From JAEHCY01 sp964519095 (lineage in GTDB: Bacteria > Pseudomonadota > Gammaproteobacteria > Chromatiales > Chromatiaceae), in contig CAZFHV010000021.1 in the NCBI GenBank assembly GCA_964519095.1, positions 1 through 25,168 of the forward strand: a stretch of DNA of 25,168 nucleotides. Direction: 5' to 3'. The notes below the pieces were generated by a model. It was not told where the DNA came from, did not search any database, and saw only the letters and a program-made list of their open reading frames with translations. The translations under genes and the position numbers were made by a program. Positions 1 through 7,752 of the stretch are shown here, piece after piece (within the stretch, counting starts at the first letter, position 1; every line of letters begins with the position of its first letter).

Positions 1-134
1 CTACGGCTACGCGGGGGGCGTCGCACTCGCTTCCGCTTCCTGTGCTCCTTCGCGGTACACATGATGCATCGGGCACGCGGAAAGGCTCCTGGGCTTGGAT
101 AGCTCCAGGAACCCGCCCAAACGCGACCGGGTGC

Positions 135-332
135 TTAGCGGCCTTGCTGTATGGCGTTGAGGTAGTAGCCGCGCGTTCGGCGGCTACCGAGCCAACAGGC
201 GTCGGCGACGGCCACTGGGCCTTCCTCGCCGGGCCGTGCCGGGGACGCAGCCGCTGGCGCGGCTACCGGCCTTCTGGCACAGGTCGGTCCCAAGGACAAA
301 TGCCAAGGCTGTTTCAATCGATCGGGTGCCAT
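135..332 (-). CDS. Possible small hypothetical protein (65 aa)
   Basis: This is a 65-codon reading frame opening with ATG, preceded by a good Shine-Dalgarno sequence (AAAGGAG about six bases upstream). The product is Ala/Pro/Arg-rich, has one Cys near residue 18 and another near residue 46, and shows no signal peptide, membrane segment or domain that I recognise. The two GCGGCTAC-type hairpins lie inside it, which is unusual for coding DNA and lowers the likelihood. It could equally be a chance frame in a repeat-rich intergenic region or a fragment of a mobile element cut by the window edge. The start context is the only positive argument. Confidence 0.18.
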   Translation of the reverse strand: MAPDRLKQPWHLSLGPTCARRPVAAPAAASPARPGEEGPVAVADACWLGSRRTRGYYLNAIQQGR

Positions 333-569
333 CTTGCGCTCCTTTGGTATGCCGTGGCTCTACTCGCTCACGTTACTTGATACGAAATGATGTTATTGCT
401 AACCGGGGCGGAATATAAGGACCAGCAACTTTGCAAAAAGGCCCTCAGCGGAAACTTAGATTAGCACATAGGGAAGCATAATGGCCTAATCGAGAAGTCA
501 TAAACTTATTGTCTAACAACCAGTTACGATGATGCTACACAAGCCTGCTGGGTCTTGTCTCAAAGCAAA

Positions 570-591
570 GACTATAAGAAAACTTATAGTC
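570..591. promoter_or_regulatory. Perfect 22-bp AT-rich palindrome, possible operator
   Basis: The arms GACTATAAG and CTTATAGTC are perfect inverted repeats separated by AAAA. The stem is too AT-rich to be a good intrinsic terminator and no U-tract follows. It lies about 215 bases before the kinase start in an AT-rich zone, which suits a dimeric regulator binding site. It does not match the FNR/DNR box. The binding protein is unknown. Confidence 0.4.
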
Positions 592-766
592 CACCTGTCT
601 TGGGACGGATTCGGTGCCGCCGCTCTACTTAAAACCGACTGACGAAAAGGCCACCCAGCCGAAATTGTGGTATCGTCCCGCGCGGTCATTCGGCCAACCC
701 CCGATGTCCGAGGCTTGCGGCAGAGGACACCTTTACGCCCCTGACGTTTCGGGTGAAGCGGTGCCT

Positions 767-779
767 CCCCCCCCCCCCC
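767..779 (+). repeat. Homopolymer of 13 C just upstream of the kinase start
   Basis: Thirteen consecutive C residues end 25 bases before the GTG at 805. Tracts of this length are prone to slipped-strand mispairing, so the length may vary between cells, or may be a sequencing error. The tract would lie in the 5' leader of the kinase mRNA. Confidence 0.8.
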
Positions 780-804
780 AGGGCTCGGAGCAGGTGACGA
801 ACGG

Positions 805-2415
805 GTGAAGGAGGGCCGAGGATCGCGCCTTACCCAACCCCGAGACCCCGACGTGCGCTTGACCGAAACCCTGAGCATCAAGGTACGGATTACCGGTACG
901 GTACTCTTGATGCTGGCCCTTGGGGTGGTCACCGGCTGGGTCAGCTTCAACAACATGCGTGCGGTGCAGGATCGGGTGGATATCTCATCGCGTTTCTACC
1001 TGCCGTTGACCCGGATTCTGAGTGGTATCGAGCGCCTCGAAGAAGATCAGAATCATTGGTTTGCGCAGGCGTTGCTTGATGCCAAGGAGAACGCGGCAGG
1101 GTTCGATCTCCCTCAGGCTCGAGAGCGTATCGATCGGCTCGACGACGAGATCGCCCGCGGCAAACAGTTGGTATCGGCGGTACTGGAAGACCAGAACCTG
1201 GTCATTGATAGGGTGGGTCTGACGGATATCCTGGATCAGTTCATCCGGCTCCAAAAGCGGCAGCAGCATATAGATGGCCAACTCGATCAGTGGCCGGTGG
1301 CGATCTCCGGCGCAGCCCAACTGCTACCCAAAGATGTCGGGATTCAGATCCTCAGAGAGGTGACCGAGCTCCAGGCGAGCATGGCACAGTTGGTCCAAGC
1401 GGTCGAAAGGGTCACCGAGGACTCGGTGAATGAGGCCCGCTCCGAGGGTGAATGGGGTCTGTTGGTGCTGGTTTGCATGCTACTCGTCAGCCTGCTGATC
1501 GCCCTGCTCCTGGGGGGGTTCGTAGCCAAGAGCATCATCCAGCCCCTGCGCCATGCCCAGCACATCGCCCAGGAGATCGCCGGCGGACACCTCGACGTCC
1601 GTTTCCGGAAGGTGTCCGCAGACGAGCTAGGTCAGTTGCTGGGGGCCCTGGAGTCCATGATGGAGGCGGTGCGGGAGCGCGAGCGCATGGAACAGCTTCT
1701 GCATCAGGCCGAGACCCGCTCCCAGGTTGGTCAGCTCGCCCTGGGGATGGCCCACGAGATCAACAACCCATTGGCCAACGCCGCCATGAACCTCCAACTC
1801 CTGGGTATTGAATTGCGTAGCGTCCCGGATCCCGCGCGGGCCGACCACCTCTTAGATGTCATCGATCGGAATCTGGCGCGGGCGGTGGGGATCACCCGGG
1901 AGCTTCTGAGCTTTTCGCGACCCCAAGAGCTCAGCCTGGGCCCCATCAACGTCCAGGATCCCCTCGATGGGGCGTTGCTGCTGATGGAGTCGCGTCTGAA
2001 GGGGATCAGGATCTCCCGCGCCCTGGCGGAGGTCCCGGATGTGCTGGGCCTCTACGGCAAACTGGAACAGTTGTTCGTGAACCTGCTGCAAAACGCCGGG
2101 GATGCCATGCCGGAGGGAGGGGAGCTCTGGATTACCTCGGAGTACCGGGATGGCTGGGTGAGCGTGCGCATCCGCGATACAGGGTGCGGGGTGCCAGAGG
2201 CACTCCGTGCCCGGCTCGGGGAGCCCTTCTTTACCACCAAGAAGGACGGCGTCCATGTCGGCCTGGGACTCACCATCTGCAATAGCATCGTGAGTCAGCA
2301 TGGAGGCACCCTAGTGCTGGAGCCGGCCGCGGGCGGGGGCACCCTGGCGAGTGTGCGCCTGCCGGCGGTGAGCCCAGCGGGGCCATCCCCATCCGAGCGG
2401 GGGCGGCGAACCTGA
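805..2415 (+). CDS. Membrane-bound sensor histidine kinase (HAMP, HisKA, HATPase)
   Basis: This 536-aa inner-membrane kinase should autophosphorylate and pass phosphate to the regulator encoded next. Residues about 28-48 form TM1. A helical extracytoplasmic sensor (about 50-212) follows, then TM2 (about 217-240) and a HAMP domain (about 240-292). The H-box is G-M-A-H-E-I-N-N-P with the phospho-acceptor His at 317. The ATPase domain has its N-box Asn at 430, D-T-G at 458-460 and G-L-G-L-T at 486-490, so it should be active. The H-box resembles NtrB/NtrY-type kinases. GTG at 805 is the first in-frame start after a stop at 754; GTG at 853 is an alternative. The gene overlaps the next by one base (TGATG), implying coupled translation. 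The signal is unknown; the sensor fold suggests a four-helix-bundle-like domain, with no haem or Fe-S motif. Confidence 0.88.
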   Translation: MKEGRGSRLTQPRDPDVRLTETLSIKVRITGTVLLMLALGVVTGWVSFNNMRAVQDRVDISSRFYLPLTRILSGIERLEEDQNHWFAQALLDAKENAAGFDLPQARERIDRLDDEIARGKQLVSAVLEDQNLVIDRVGLTDILDQFIRLQKRQQHIDGQLDQWPVAISGAAQLLPKDVGIQILREVTELQASMAQLVQAVERVTEDSVNEARSEGEWGLLVLVCMLLVSLLIALLLGGFVAKSIIQPLRHAQHIAQEIAGGHLDVRFRKVSADELGQLLGALESMMEAVRERERMEQLLHQAETRSQVGQLALGMAHEINNPLANAAMNLQLLGIELRSVPDPARADHLLDVIDRNLARAVGITRELLSFSRPQELSLGPINVQDPLDGALLLMESRLKGIRISRALAEVPDVLGLYGKLEQLFVNLLQNAGDAMPEGGELWITSEYRDGWVSVRIRDTGCGVPEALRARLGEPFFTTKKDGVHVGLGLTICNSIVSQHGGTLVLEPAAGGGTLASVRLPAVSPAGPSPSERGRRT

Positions 2416-3068
2416 TGAAACGCATCCTGGTGGTCGATGACGATGCGGACTTCCGCGCCACCCTGCAGGAGATCCTGCAGCGCTCGGGCTACGCACCCAC
2501 CTTGGCGGCCTCGGCGCGGGAGGGTCTGGAGCAATTGTCCGCCCATCGCTTCGACATCGTGCTGCTCGATCTGGTCCTGCCGGACATGGACGGACTCGAG
2601 GCCCTGCGGGAACTGAGGAAGGCGGGGCACAAGGCCAAGGTGATCCTCATCACCGGCTTTGCCACCATCGAGAGCGCCGTGGACGCCATCAAGCTCGGCG
2701 CCTCGGACTATCTGGCCAAGCCTTTCGCCATCAACGACCTGATCACCCTGGTCAACCGGACCTTCGAGGAGCTGAAGTTCGAGCGCAACGTCCATGCGCT
2801 GAATCTGGACCACGTGCTGGGATGTCTCTCCAACCCCGTGCGCCGTGCCATCGTGGAGCAGCTATCCGCCCACAAGAGCATGCGGCTCACCGAACTGATG
2901 CGTCAGCTAGCCATCACCGACCATGCCAAGCTGGCCTTTCACCTCAAGAACATCATGGAGTACGGCCTGATCAACAAGGCGGATGACCGCTCTTATTCCC
3001 TCTCCGCCCAGGGGAAGGAGGTCCTGGCCGGGCTGCGAGAGCTGGCGAACCGGCTGCGCTCCCCCTAA
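2415..3068 (+). CDS. Response regulator with ArsR-like winged-helix output domain
   Basis: This 217-aa regulator is the likely partner of the kinase before it. The receiver domain (residues 1-120) has the acidic pocket D8-D9-D10, phospho-acceptor D52 in L-L-D-L-V-L-P-D-M-D-G, T80 and K102, all intact. There is no sigma54 AAA+ domain and no OmpR- or NarL-type DNA-binding domain. Residues about 130-217 instead look like an ArsR/HTH_20-type winged helix: L-S-N-P-V-R-R-A-I-V-E-Q-L, then L-T-E-L-M-R, then A-F-H-L-K-N-I-M-E-Y-G-L-I. This output is uncommon for response regulators. The stop lies only 28 bases from that of the convergent nosY, so a role in controlling the nos locus is possible but unproven. 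No terminator is obvious between them. Confidence 0.88.
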   Translation: MKRILVVDDDADFRATLQEILQRSGYAPTLAASAREGLEQLSAHRFDIVLLDLVLPDMDGLEALRELRKAGHKAKVILITGFATIESAVDAIKLGASDYLAKPFAINDLITLVNRTFEELKFERNVHALNLDHVLGCLSNPVRRAIVEQLSAHKSMRLTELMRQLAITDHAKLAFHLKNIMEYGLINKADDRSYSLSAQGKEVLAGLRELANRLRSP

Positions 3069-3096
3069 CGCCGCCCGCTCTCATCAGGTCTCGGAT

Positions 3097-3924
3097 CTAG
3101 GGAAGGTCACTGCGCCGGAACAGGAGGTAGCCCACGGCGGCGCACAGGGTACCGAGGAGGGTGGGGTAGCTGAGGGCGTAGGCGATGTAGCCACCGGTGC
3201 CGAAGCGGTCGAGGATCACATAGGCGGAGGGGCCGAGCATCACGAGCTGCTGGTCGAGGAGCATCATCGCCGCGGTGCGGAACACCTGCAGGGGATTGGC
3301 CAGGGCGATGGCCACGGCGCTCTCGGGGGGTAGGTGGGCGCGGATCATCACCCCGAGCAGGATCAGGTCGAGGAACAGGAGCAGGGTCAGCCAGATGACG
3401 AAGGCGGCGGCCTGAGCCACGTCGGCAGACCGGGCAAGGGTGGAGATCAGCATGCCGATGCCCAGGAAGCACCAGGCCATGGCCATCAAGAGCCCCGTGT
3501 AGTAGGCGAACAGCAGCCAGGGGACCGCGGTTTCCTTGATCATCCCCCAGAGCACCCCGCCCAGCATGGCGAGGAACACGGGCAGGAACACCACCAGGAA
3601 GCGCCCGAGGAGCTTGCCCCAATACCAGGCCCCGAGCCCGATGGGGAGGGAGAGCAGGTACTCGTAGACCCCCGCCTCCCGATCCCCCGCCACCGAGCGC
3701 ACGGTGCTGATGAGCACGAACACGGGCAGGATGGCCATGGCGAGCTGGATGTAGGTCACCATCAGCCGCGAGAGGCCCGTGAAGCCCATCACGCGGGACT
3801 CGGTGAGCCCGAAGACGAACAGGAGCGCCACGATGCCGCCGAACACTAGGGTGTAGGCGACGAACCATTTCGCCCGGAGGGACTCCAGGACGTCCGTGTG
3901 GGCGGTCAGCCAAAGGTGGCGCAT
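3097..3924 (-). CDS. nosY: NosY, ABC transporter permease for NosZ maturation
   Basis: NosY (275 aa) is the membrane partner of the ATPase NosF. With the periplasmic protein NosD they form the NosDFY complex needed to build the copper-sulfide CuZ site of N2O reductase. The sequence shows about six hydrophobic segments (around residues 25-45, 57-75, 100-130, 140-160, 170-195 and 240-265). It also has a conserved cytoplasmic turn with D-R-E-A-G-V-Y-E-Y-L-L-S-L-P near residues 80-95, typical of ABC-2-type permeases of this family. It starts 11 bases after the stop of the preceding cytochrome gene, so the two are co-transcribed. It is separated from nosF by nosL and the cytochrome gene, whereas nosF and nosY are usually adjacent. 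Confidence 0.93.
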   Translation of the reverse strand: MRHLWLTAHTDVLESLRAKWFVAYTLVFGGIVALLFVFGLTESRVMGFTGLSRLMVTYIQLAMAILPVFVLISTVRSVAGDREAGVYEYLLSLPIGLGAWYWGKLLGRFLVVFLPVFLAMLGGVLWGMIKETAVPWLLFAYYTGLLMAMAWCFLGIGMLISTLARSADVAQAAAFVIWLTLLLFLDLILLGVMIRAHLPPESAVAIALANPLQVFRTAAMMLLDQQLVMLGPSAYVILDRFGTGGYIAYALSYPTLLGTLCAAVGYLLFRRSDLP

Positions 3925-3935
3925 GGGGTCGCCGG

Positions 3936-4310
3936 CTATTGCTGGACGGATTCGAGGTAGACGGCGATCTCGCGCACGGTGCGGACCTCCAGGTTATCGC
4001 TGAAGACCGGCATCTTGTGCCCACCCGCCCCGACCTTGTGGGCGCCGTCCACCGCGACCAGAACCCGTTCGGCGACACTGGGTCCACCCGAGCGACGCAG
4101 TAGCGTCAGATTGCTGGGTGCGACCTTGAGCAGATCCACCAGCGGGCCCCGACCGTCGGCGTTCACGCCGTGGCAGTTGGCGCAAAAGAGCAGGTAGTGG
4201 GCCTGGCCGCGCTCCAGAGTCTCCCGACTGGCTGTGGTTTCCGCCAGGGCAGGGGCTGTCAGGATGATGGCGCCGAGGGTCGTTCCGATGGGGATGGATT
4301 TCAGGTTCAT
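3936..4310 (-). CDS. Periplasmic monohaem c-type cytochrome of the nos locus
   Basis: This is a 124-aa exported class I cytochrome c. A Sec signal peptide ends around A-L-A at residues 21-23, the haem-binding C-A-N-C-H is at 43-47, and the distal Met ligand is probably M100 in G-H-K-M-P. The ATG has a good Shine-Dalgarno (GAGG, eight bases upstream). In clade II nos loci, monohaem cytochromes (called nosC1/nosC2 in Wolinella) are proposed to carry electrons from the NosGH quinol-oxidising branch to NosZ. The location immediately before nosY supports that role. It is the third cytochrome gene of the locus and the most distant from nosZ. Confidence 0.88.
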   Translation of the reverse strand: MNLKSIPIGTTLGAIILTAPALAETTASRETLERGQAHYLLFCANCHGVNADGRGPLVDLLKVAPSNLTLLRRSGGPSVAERVLVAVDGAHKVGAGGHKMPVFSDNLEVRTVREIAVYLESVQQ

Positions 4311-4507
4311 GCTTTTACCTCATTCAATCTTGATCCAATAGCTTGGCGGATAATAAGGGATCCACTGGGGTGGCCCCCCATCGGCCCTCGCTCGACGGTA
4401 GCGGTGAAGGCGGTTTCGAGGGATACCCAGCGGCCGCCCAGAGCCGCAAGGGGGCAGGCGGTTGCTGCGAAGCTGCGACGCCACCAGGGGACACGACCAC
4501 TGCCTGG
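4311..4507. other. Intergenic stretch between nosL and the nosY-proximal cytochrome
   Basis: This 197-base gap is the widest break in the nosB-nosY half of the locus. No convincing small gene is visible. The 50 bases nearest the cytochrome gene are AT-richer than their surroundings and contain one half of an FNR-type box (GATCAA, read on the - strand) without a partner. A separate promoter for the cytochrome-nosY pair is possible but not demonstrated. Confidence 0.4.
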
Positions 4508-5005
4508 TCAACGCCCCGGCGGGACCGCATCGAGGTGCCGGCCGTGGACGTTGTACTTGCGCTCCACCTCGAAGACGTGCGCCTGAGCGGCGGTGAGGCT
4601 CAGGGCACCAGGGGCCTCCTCCGCCTGGGCCCCAAGCCCGTACTCCATCGGCGTGACCTGGCCCGGTAGATACCAAGCAGTGCGGGCGTCGATCCAGTTC
4701 CCGTTGCGCCAGTCCGCCACCCAGACCTCGGTCTTGGGGTCCTCACGAAAGGGCTTGTCGCCGAGCCAGACCAGGGCGCAACCGATGTCGTCGAAAAACA
4801 GCACCCGAGATCGACCCTCGCCCTGGGGGATACGGATCTGCGCCGCATGCTGGCGGTCGGAGAGGACCATGCGGCAGCGTTCGCAGCTAGTGCGGTCCCA
4901 CTTGACCTCAAGGGGGCCCGTGCCCCGATCCCCGGAGCAGGCAGCCAAGAGCAACAGGGCCAAGGCTGCCCAGGCACTGCGGAGATAGCGCTGGTGCTCA
5001 GACAC
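4508..5005 (-). CDS. nosL: NosL, outer-membrane copper lipoprotein chaperone
   Basis: NosL binds Cu(I) and helps deliver copper to NosZ. From the GTG at 5005 the protein is 165 aa. It starts with a lipoprotein signal whose lipobox is L-A-A-C, with the acylated Cys at 23. The copper motif C-E-R-C-R-M follows (C41, C44, M46). A W-V-A-D-W and Y-L-P-G segment in the second half is also typical of the family. An AGGGG lies seven bases before this GTG, while the in-frame ATG at 5023 has no such site. The start overlaps the end of nosF by eight bases, so translation is probably coupled. Confidence 0.9.
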   Translation of the reverse strand: MSEHQRYLRSAWAALALLLLAACSGDRGTGPLEVKWDRTSCERCRMVLSDRQHAAQIRIPQGEGRSRVLFFDDIGCALVWLGDKPFREDPKTEVWVADWRNGNWIDARTAWYLPGQVTPMEYGLGAQAEEAPGALSLTAAQAHVFEVERKYNVHGRHLDAVPPGR

Positions 5006-5867
5006 GGGACGCCCCTGTTTCATCCAGGTGGACCCGCGCCAGAAGGGCGGCGTAGCGGGAGAGGACGCCGAGGAAGCGCAGTCGATCGGGGCCCGCCACC
5101 GTCCCGTCCCAGTTGAGGCGCGAGGCATCGCTGGTGAAGCCCCAGGGGGCGATGGCGCGGGCGAAGGCGTCGTCGGGCCGCAACAGACCGAGGGTGCAGC
5201 TCAGCCGGCTCGCCAGGTCCACCAGATCGGCCACCCGGTCGTCCAGCACCACCCTCCCCTGATCCAGCTCGATCACCCGGTTCACCAAGGCGGCCACCTC
5301 ATCCAGGCGGTGGCTGGAGATGAGCATGGCGGAACCCTCTTGCTTCTCCGCCAGGATCTCAAAGAAGCGCCTGCGTGCCTCGGGGTCGAGATTGGCGGCG
5401 GGCTCGTCGAGCACCAGGATGTCCGCGTCTCGCCCCAGGGCGATGCTGATCAGGAGCTTCTGCTTCTGGCCCCCGGAGAGCTTGACGAAGGGCTGGTGGC
5501 GGAAGCGCTCCGCATCGAGGCCGAGGCGGGCGGCGACCTCCAGCATGCGCCCGCGATCCGCCCCACAAACCCCGGCGGCGAAGCGCAGGAGTTGGCCCAC
5601 GGGCATCTTCAGCGGCGGCGGCATCTGGGGTACGAAACCGACCCGGGCCAAGACCTGGGTGCGGTTGCGCCGGGGCTCCAACCCGTCCACCAGGATGAGT
5701 CCGCCGTAGGTGTACTCGCCCAAGAGGCAGCGTATCAGGGTGGTCTTGCCGGCCCCGTTGGAGCCCACCAGCGCCACCCTGTGACCAGGCTCGATGGTCA
5801 GCTCCAGGGCCTTGAGGACATCCACCCGGCCGAAGCGTTTGTTGACCCCTCTGAGCTCGATGGTCAC
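4998..5867 (-). CDS. nosF: NosF, ABC transporter ATPase for NosZ maturation
   Basis: NosF (289 aa) is the cytoplasmic ATPase that powers the NosDFY complex during CuZ assembly. Walker A is G-S-N-G-A-G-K-T-T at residues 35-43, the signature is L-S-G-G-Q-K-Q-K, Walker B is I-L-V-L-D-E-P, and the switch His lies in S-S-H-R. The region after about residue 205 is a NosF-type C-terminal extension. The GTG start overlaps the nosH stop by four bases (GTGA), showing tight coupling. Length and motif order are normal. Confidence 0.94.
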   Translation of the reverse strand: MTIELRGVNKRFGRVDVLKALELTIEPGHRVALVGSNGAGKTTLIRCLLGEYTYGGLILVDGLEPRRNRTQVLARVGFVPQMPPPLKMPVGQLLRFAAGVCGADRGRMLEVAARLGLDAERFRHQPFVKLSGGQKQKLLISIALGRDADILVLDEPAANLDPEARRRFFEILAEKQEGSAMLISSHRLDEVAALVNRVIELDQGRVVLDDRVADLVDLASRLSCTLGLLRPDDAFARAIAPWGFTSDASRLNWDGTVAGPDRLRFLGVLSRYAALLARVHLDETGASRV

Positions 5868-6841
5868 AGGACGCGATCCAGGCCCTTGACCTTGAAGGTG
5901 AGGGAGTCGGTGGGGCAGACATCCACGCAGAGTCCGCAGCGGGTGCAGTCGGCCGCCACGTCCACCTTGGTATCTTCGGCGCGACCCTTGATGGTGATGT
6001 CAAGCACGTGGGGGACCAGGCAGACCTTACGGCACTCGCCCTCGTGGTGGCAGCTCTCGACGTTGTATTGGACACGGACCGGCGAGGTGATCCCCACCAG
6101 GCCGTAGGTGAGGCCGATGGGGCAGGCATAGCGACACCAGGCGCGGCGGGAGACGAAGATCTCGAACAGCAGCAGCGCGAGCACCCAGAGCAGGGCCAGC
6201 CCCGGCCCGTAGATCAGGGCGCGGCTGACGATCCCGGTGGGAGAGATGGTCTCGAACACCGTGTAGCCCGTCGCGGCGGTGAGGAGCCCGAAGATCAGGT
6301 AGAAGACCGTCCGAACCCCGCGATGGAGACGAATGTCCTGCACCCACTTACGGGCGGCGAGCCTGAGGTGAATGGCCTCGGCCCACTCCGCGAGCAGGTG
6401 GTAGGGGCAGGCCCAGGAGCAGAAGCTGCGCCCCCCCACGAGCCACCAGAGCACCAGCACGGTCAGGGTGCCGATGAGCAGGTTCAGGACCAGGTGCTTG
6501 TAGGCGAGCATCACCTGGAGGGCCGAGTTGAGGTCGGCGAAGTGGAAGCCGATCACCCGCGAGGCGGTCATGGCCCCTTCCACCAACTGCACGTCGAATT
6601 GATAGGAGATGACGAACAGCAGGTTGATGAGGATCAGGGTCGCCCAGCGCCGATTGCGCCAGCGGTGGCGCTGGGCGGTTGCGGCGTGGGCGGCATCGAT
6701 CGCCTCGAGCTTTTCCCGTGTCAGGCGCTCCCGGGCCTTCTTCTCATAGAGGAGCCGCACTTGCTGGGACTGGCGCTCCGGGCTCGGCCGCTCGACGCTC
6801 AGGCCCAGCAGGTGGCGCAGGGACTCGATGCCGTAGCTCAT
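5864..6841 (-). CDS. nosH: NosH, NapH-like membrane ferredoxin quinol oxidase subunit
   Basis: NosH (325 aa) is a NapH-family integral membrane protein thought to take electrons from the quinol pool and pass them, with NosG, towards periplasmic cytochromes and NosZ. About 65 charged N-terminal residues are followed by roughly four to five membrane segments. Two membrane-associated cysteine motifs are visible, C-S-W-A-C-P and C-R-Y-A-C-P. The C-terminus carries a ferredoxin-type 4Fe-4S motif, C-T-R-C-G-L-C-V-D-V-C-P, after a Cys-containing stretch (E-S-C-H-H-E-G-E-C-R-K-V-C). The ATG overlaps the nosG stop by four bases (ATGA). NosR, which serves this role in clade I loci, is absent, so NosGH probably replaces it. 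Confidence 0.9.
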   Translation of the reverse strand: MSYGIESLRHLLGLSVERPSPERQSQQVRLLYEKKARERLTREKLEAIDAAHAATAQRHRWRNRRWATLILINLLFVISYQFDVQLVEGAMTASRVIGFHFADLNSALQVMLAYKHLVLNLLIGTLTVLVLWWLVGGRSFCSWACPYHLLAEWAEAIHLRLAARKWVQDIRLHRGVRTVFYLIFGLLTAATGYTVFETISPTGIVSRALIYGPGLALLWVLALLLFEIFVSRRAWCRYACPIGLTYGLVGITSPVRVQYNVESCHHEGECRKVCLVPHVLDITIKGRAEDTKVDVAADCTRCGLCVDVCPTDSLTFKVKGLDRVL

Positions 6842-7740
6842 GCCCGCACCTCCGTGACCTTGTCGATGTCGATGACGATGGCAGCGGGCTCCACCGGGCA
6901 GACCATCTCGCACACCCCGCACCCCACACAGCCATCCTTGACCAGGGGGGTCATCCCGCCGCCAGAGGTCTGCTCCAGGACGATGGCGGAGCGGGGCGGG
7001 CACTGGTTGCGGTCGCCGGAGGGCGGTTTGCCCTCAGCGCAGTCGGCGATGCGGATCTCGATGGGGCACTGGCGCACGCACAGATCGCACAGGGGGACAT
7101 CATAAGGGTGGTCAGCCACTGCGATGGGCTTCCAGCGGTCGATGTCGGCATAGCGGAGCCGCCCACCGAAGGATGCCCCCCGGGCCTGGCCCTTGAAGCC
7201 CTTGCCCTGTACCGCGAGGCAGGAATCGGGGCGGCTGAGGCGGGCGAAGCCCATGCGGGCCTGGGCCGGGTAGTTGATCTCATGGGTGAGGGCACCGGTG
7301 GGGCAGGCGAGCACGCACTGGAGGCCGTCGCAGGAGAAGTCGCAGGCCTGTGCCCGGGCCTCGATGTAGGGGACGCCGACCCCGACCCCGTCGGCGAGGT
7401 CCGCCAGCTTGATGGCCTCCACGGGGCAGACCTGCACGCACTGGCCACATTTGATACAGGCGGCGAGGAAAGGCTGCTCGTCGAGCAGGTGCTTGATGGC
7501 GCCGGGTGGACGCAGCCGTGTGTGGGCCGATCCCACCAAAGGCAGGAAACCCAGCAGAGAGAAACCTACTATTCCCGCGCCAAACGCCAGGGTGCGTAGA
7601 AACTCCCGCCGAGTCTGCTCGCGGCGCTTGGCGCTGGTGGGCATCTTGCCGCGGGGCTTCGCTGCCGCGCTGCTCGGCGTCCTCGCGGCCGCCGGGGCGG
7701 GGCCGTCGGCCGGGGCGCTGGTCGGGGGTTCGGGTTTCAT
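6838..7740 (-). CDS. nosG: NosG, NapG-like polyferredoxin
   Basis: NosG (300 aa) is a NapG/MauM-type exported ferredoxin that should work with NosH in quinol oxidation. A twin-arginine signal, R-R-E-F-L-R at residues 44-49, precedes a hydrophobic stretch. Four iron-sulfur cysteine groups follow: C-I-K-C-G-Q-C-V-Q-V-C-P, C-D-F-S-C-D-G-L-Q-C-V-L-A-C-P, C-D-L-C-V-R-Q-C-P, and C-V-G-C-G-V-C-E-M-V-C-P. This matches four 4Fe-4S clusters. The first 32 residues are an unusual Pro/Ala-rich extension before the Tat signal. An ATG at 7644 would remove it, but has no clear ribosome site either. It starts 12 bases after nosD. Confidence 0.92.
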   Translation of the reverse strand: MKPEPPTSAPADGPAPAAARTPSSAAAKPRGKMPTSAKRREQTRREFLRTLAFGAGIVGFSLLGFLPLVGSAHTRLRPPGAIKHLLDEQPFLAACIKCGQCVQVCPVEAIKLADLADGVGVGVPYIEARAQACDFSCDGLQCVLACPTGALTHEINYPAQARMGFARLSRPDSCLAVQGKGFKGQARGASFGGRLRYADIDRWKPIAVADHPYDVPLCDLCVRQCPIEIRIADCAEGKPPSGDRNQCPPRSAIVLEQTSGGGMTPLVKDGCVGCGVCEMVCPVEPAAIVIDIDKVTEVRA

Positions 7741-7752
7741 GGGGGCTGGGTC

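Larger units (their letters stand above)
1..804. other. Mostly non-coding leader region before the two-component operon
   Basis: I see no convincing long gene here. Positions 1-350 are GC-rich and hold two short perfect hairpins built on the same word: arms GTAGCCGC/GCGGCTAC at 165-172 and 180-187, and AGCCGC/GCGGCT at 249-254 and 259-264. Positions about 365-620 are clearly AT-richer than the rest of the window, as expected for a promoter-bearing intergenic stretch or an old insertion boundary. This part contains the 22-bp palindrome at 570-591. A 13-C tract follows at 767-779. I could not settle on a -35/-10 pair with good spacing. Confidence 0.5.

Noticed and set aside
42..380. A 112-codon + strand frame at the start of the window.
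   Set aside because: It has no ribosome site, odd composition, and crosses two hairpins. It overlaps a small - strand frame with a better start, itself doubtful.
3069..3096. Terminator between the response regulator and nosY.
   Set aside because: The 28-base convergent gap has no stem with a U-tract on either strand.
4325..4345. Possible FNR/DNR box before the nosY-proximal cytochrome.
   Set aside because: Only one half site (TTGAT) is present; the partner half is not at the right distance.
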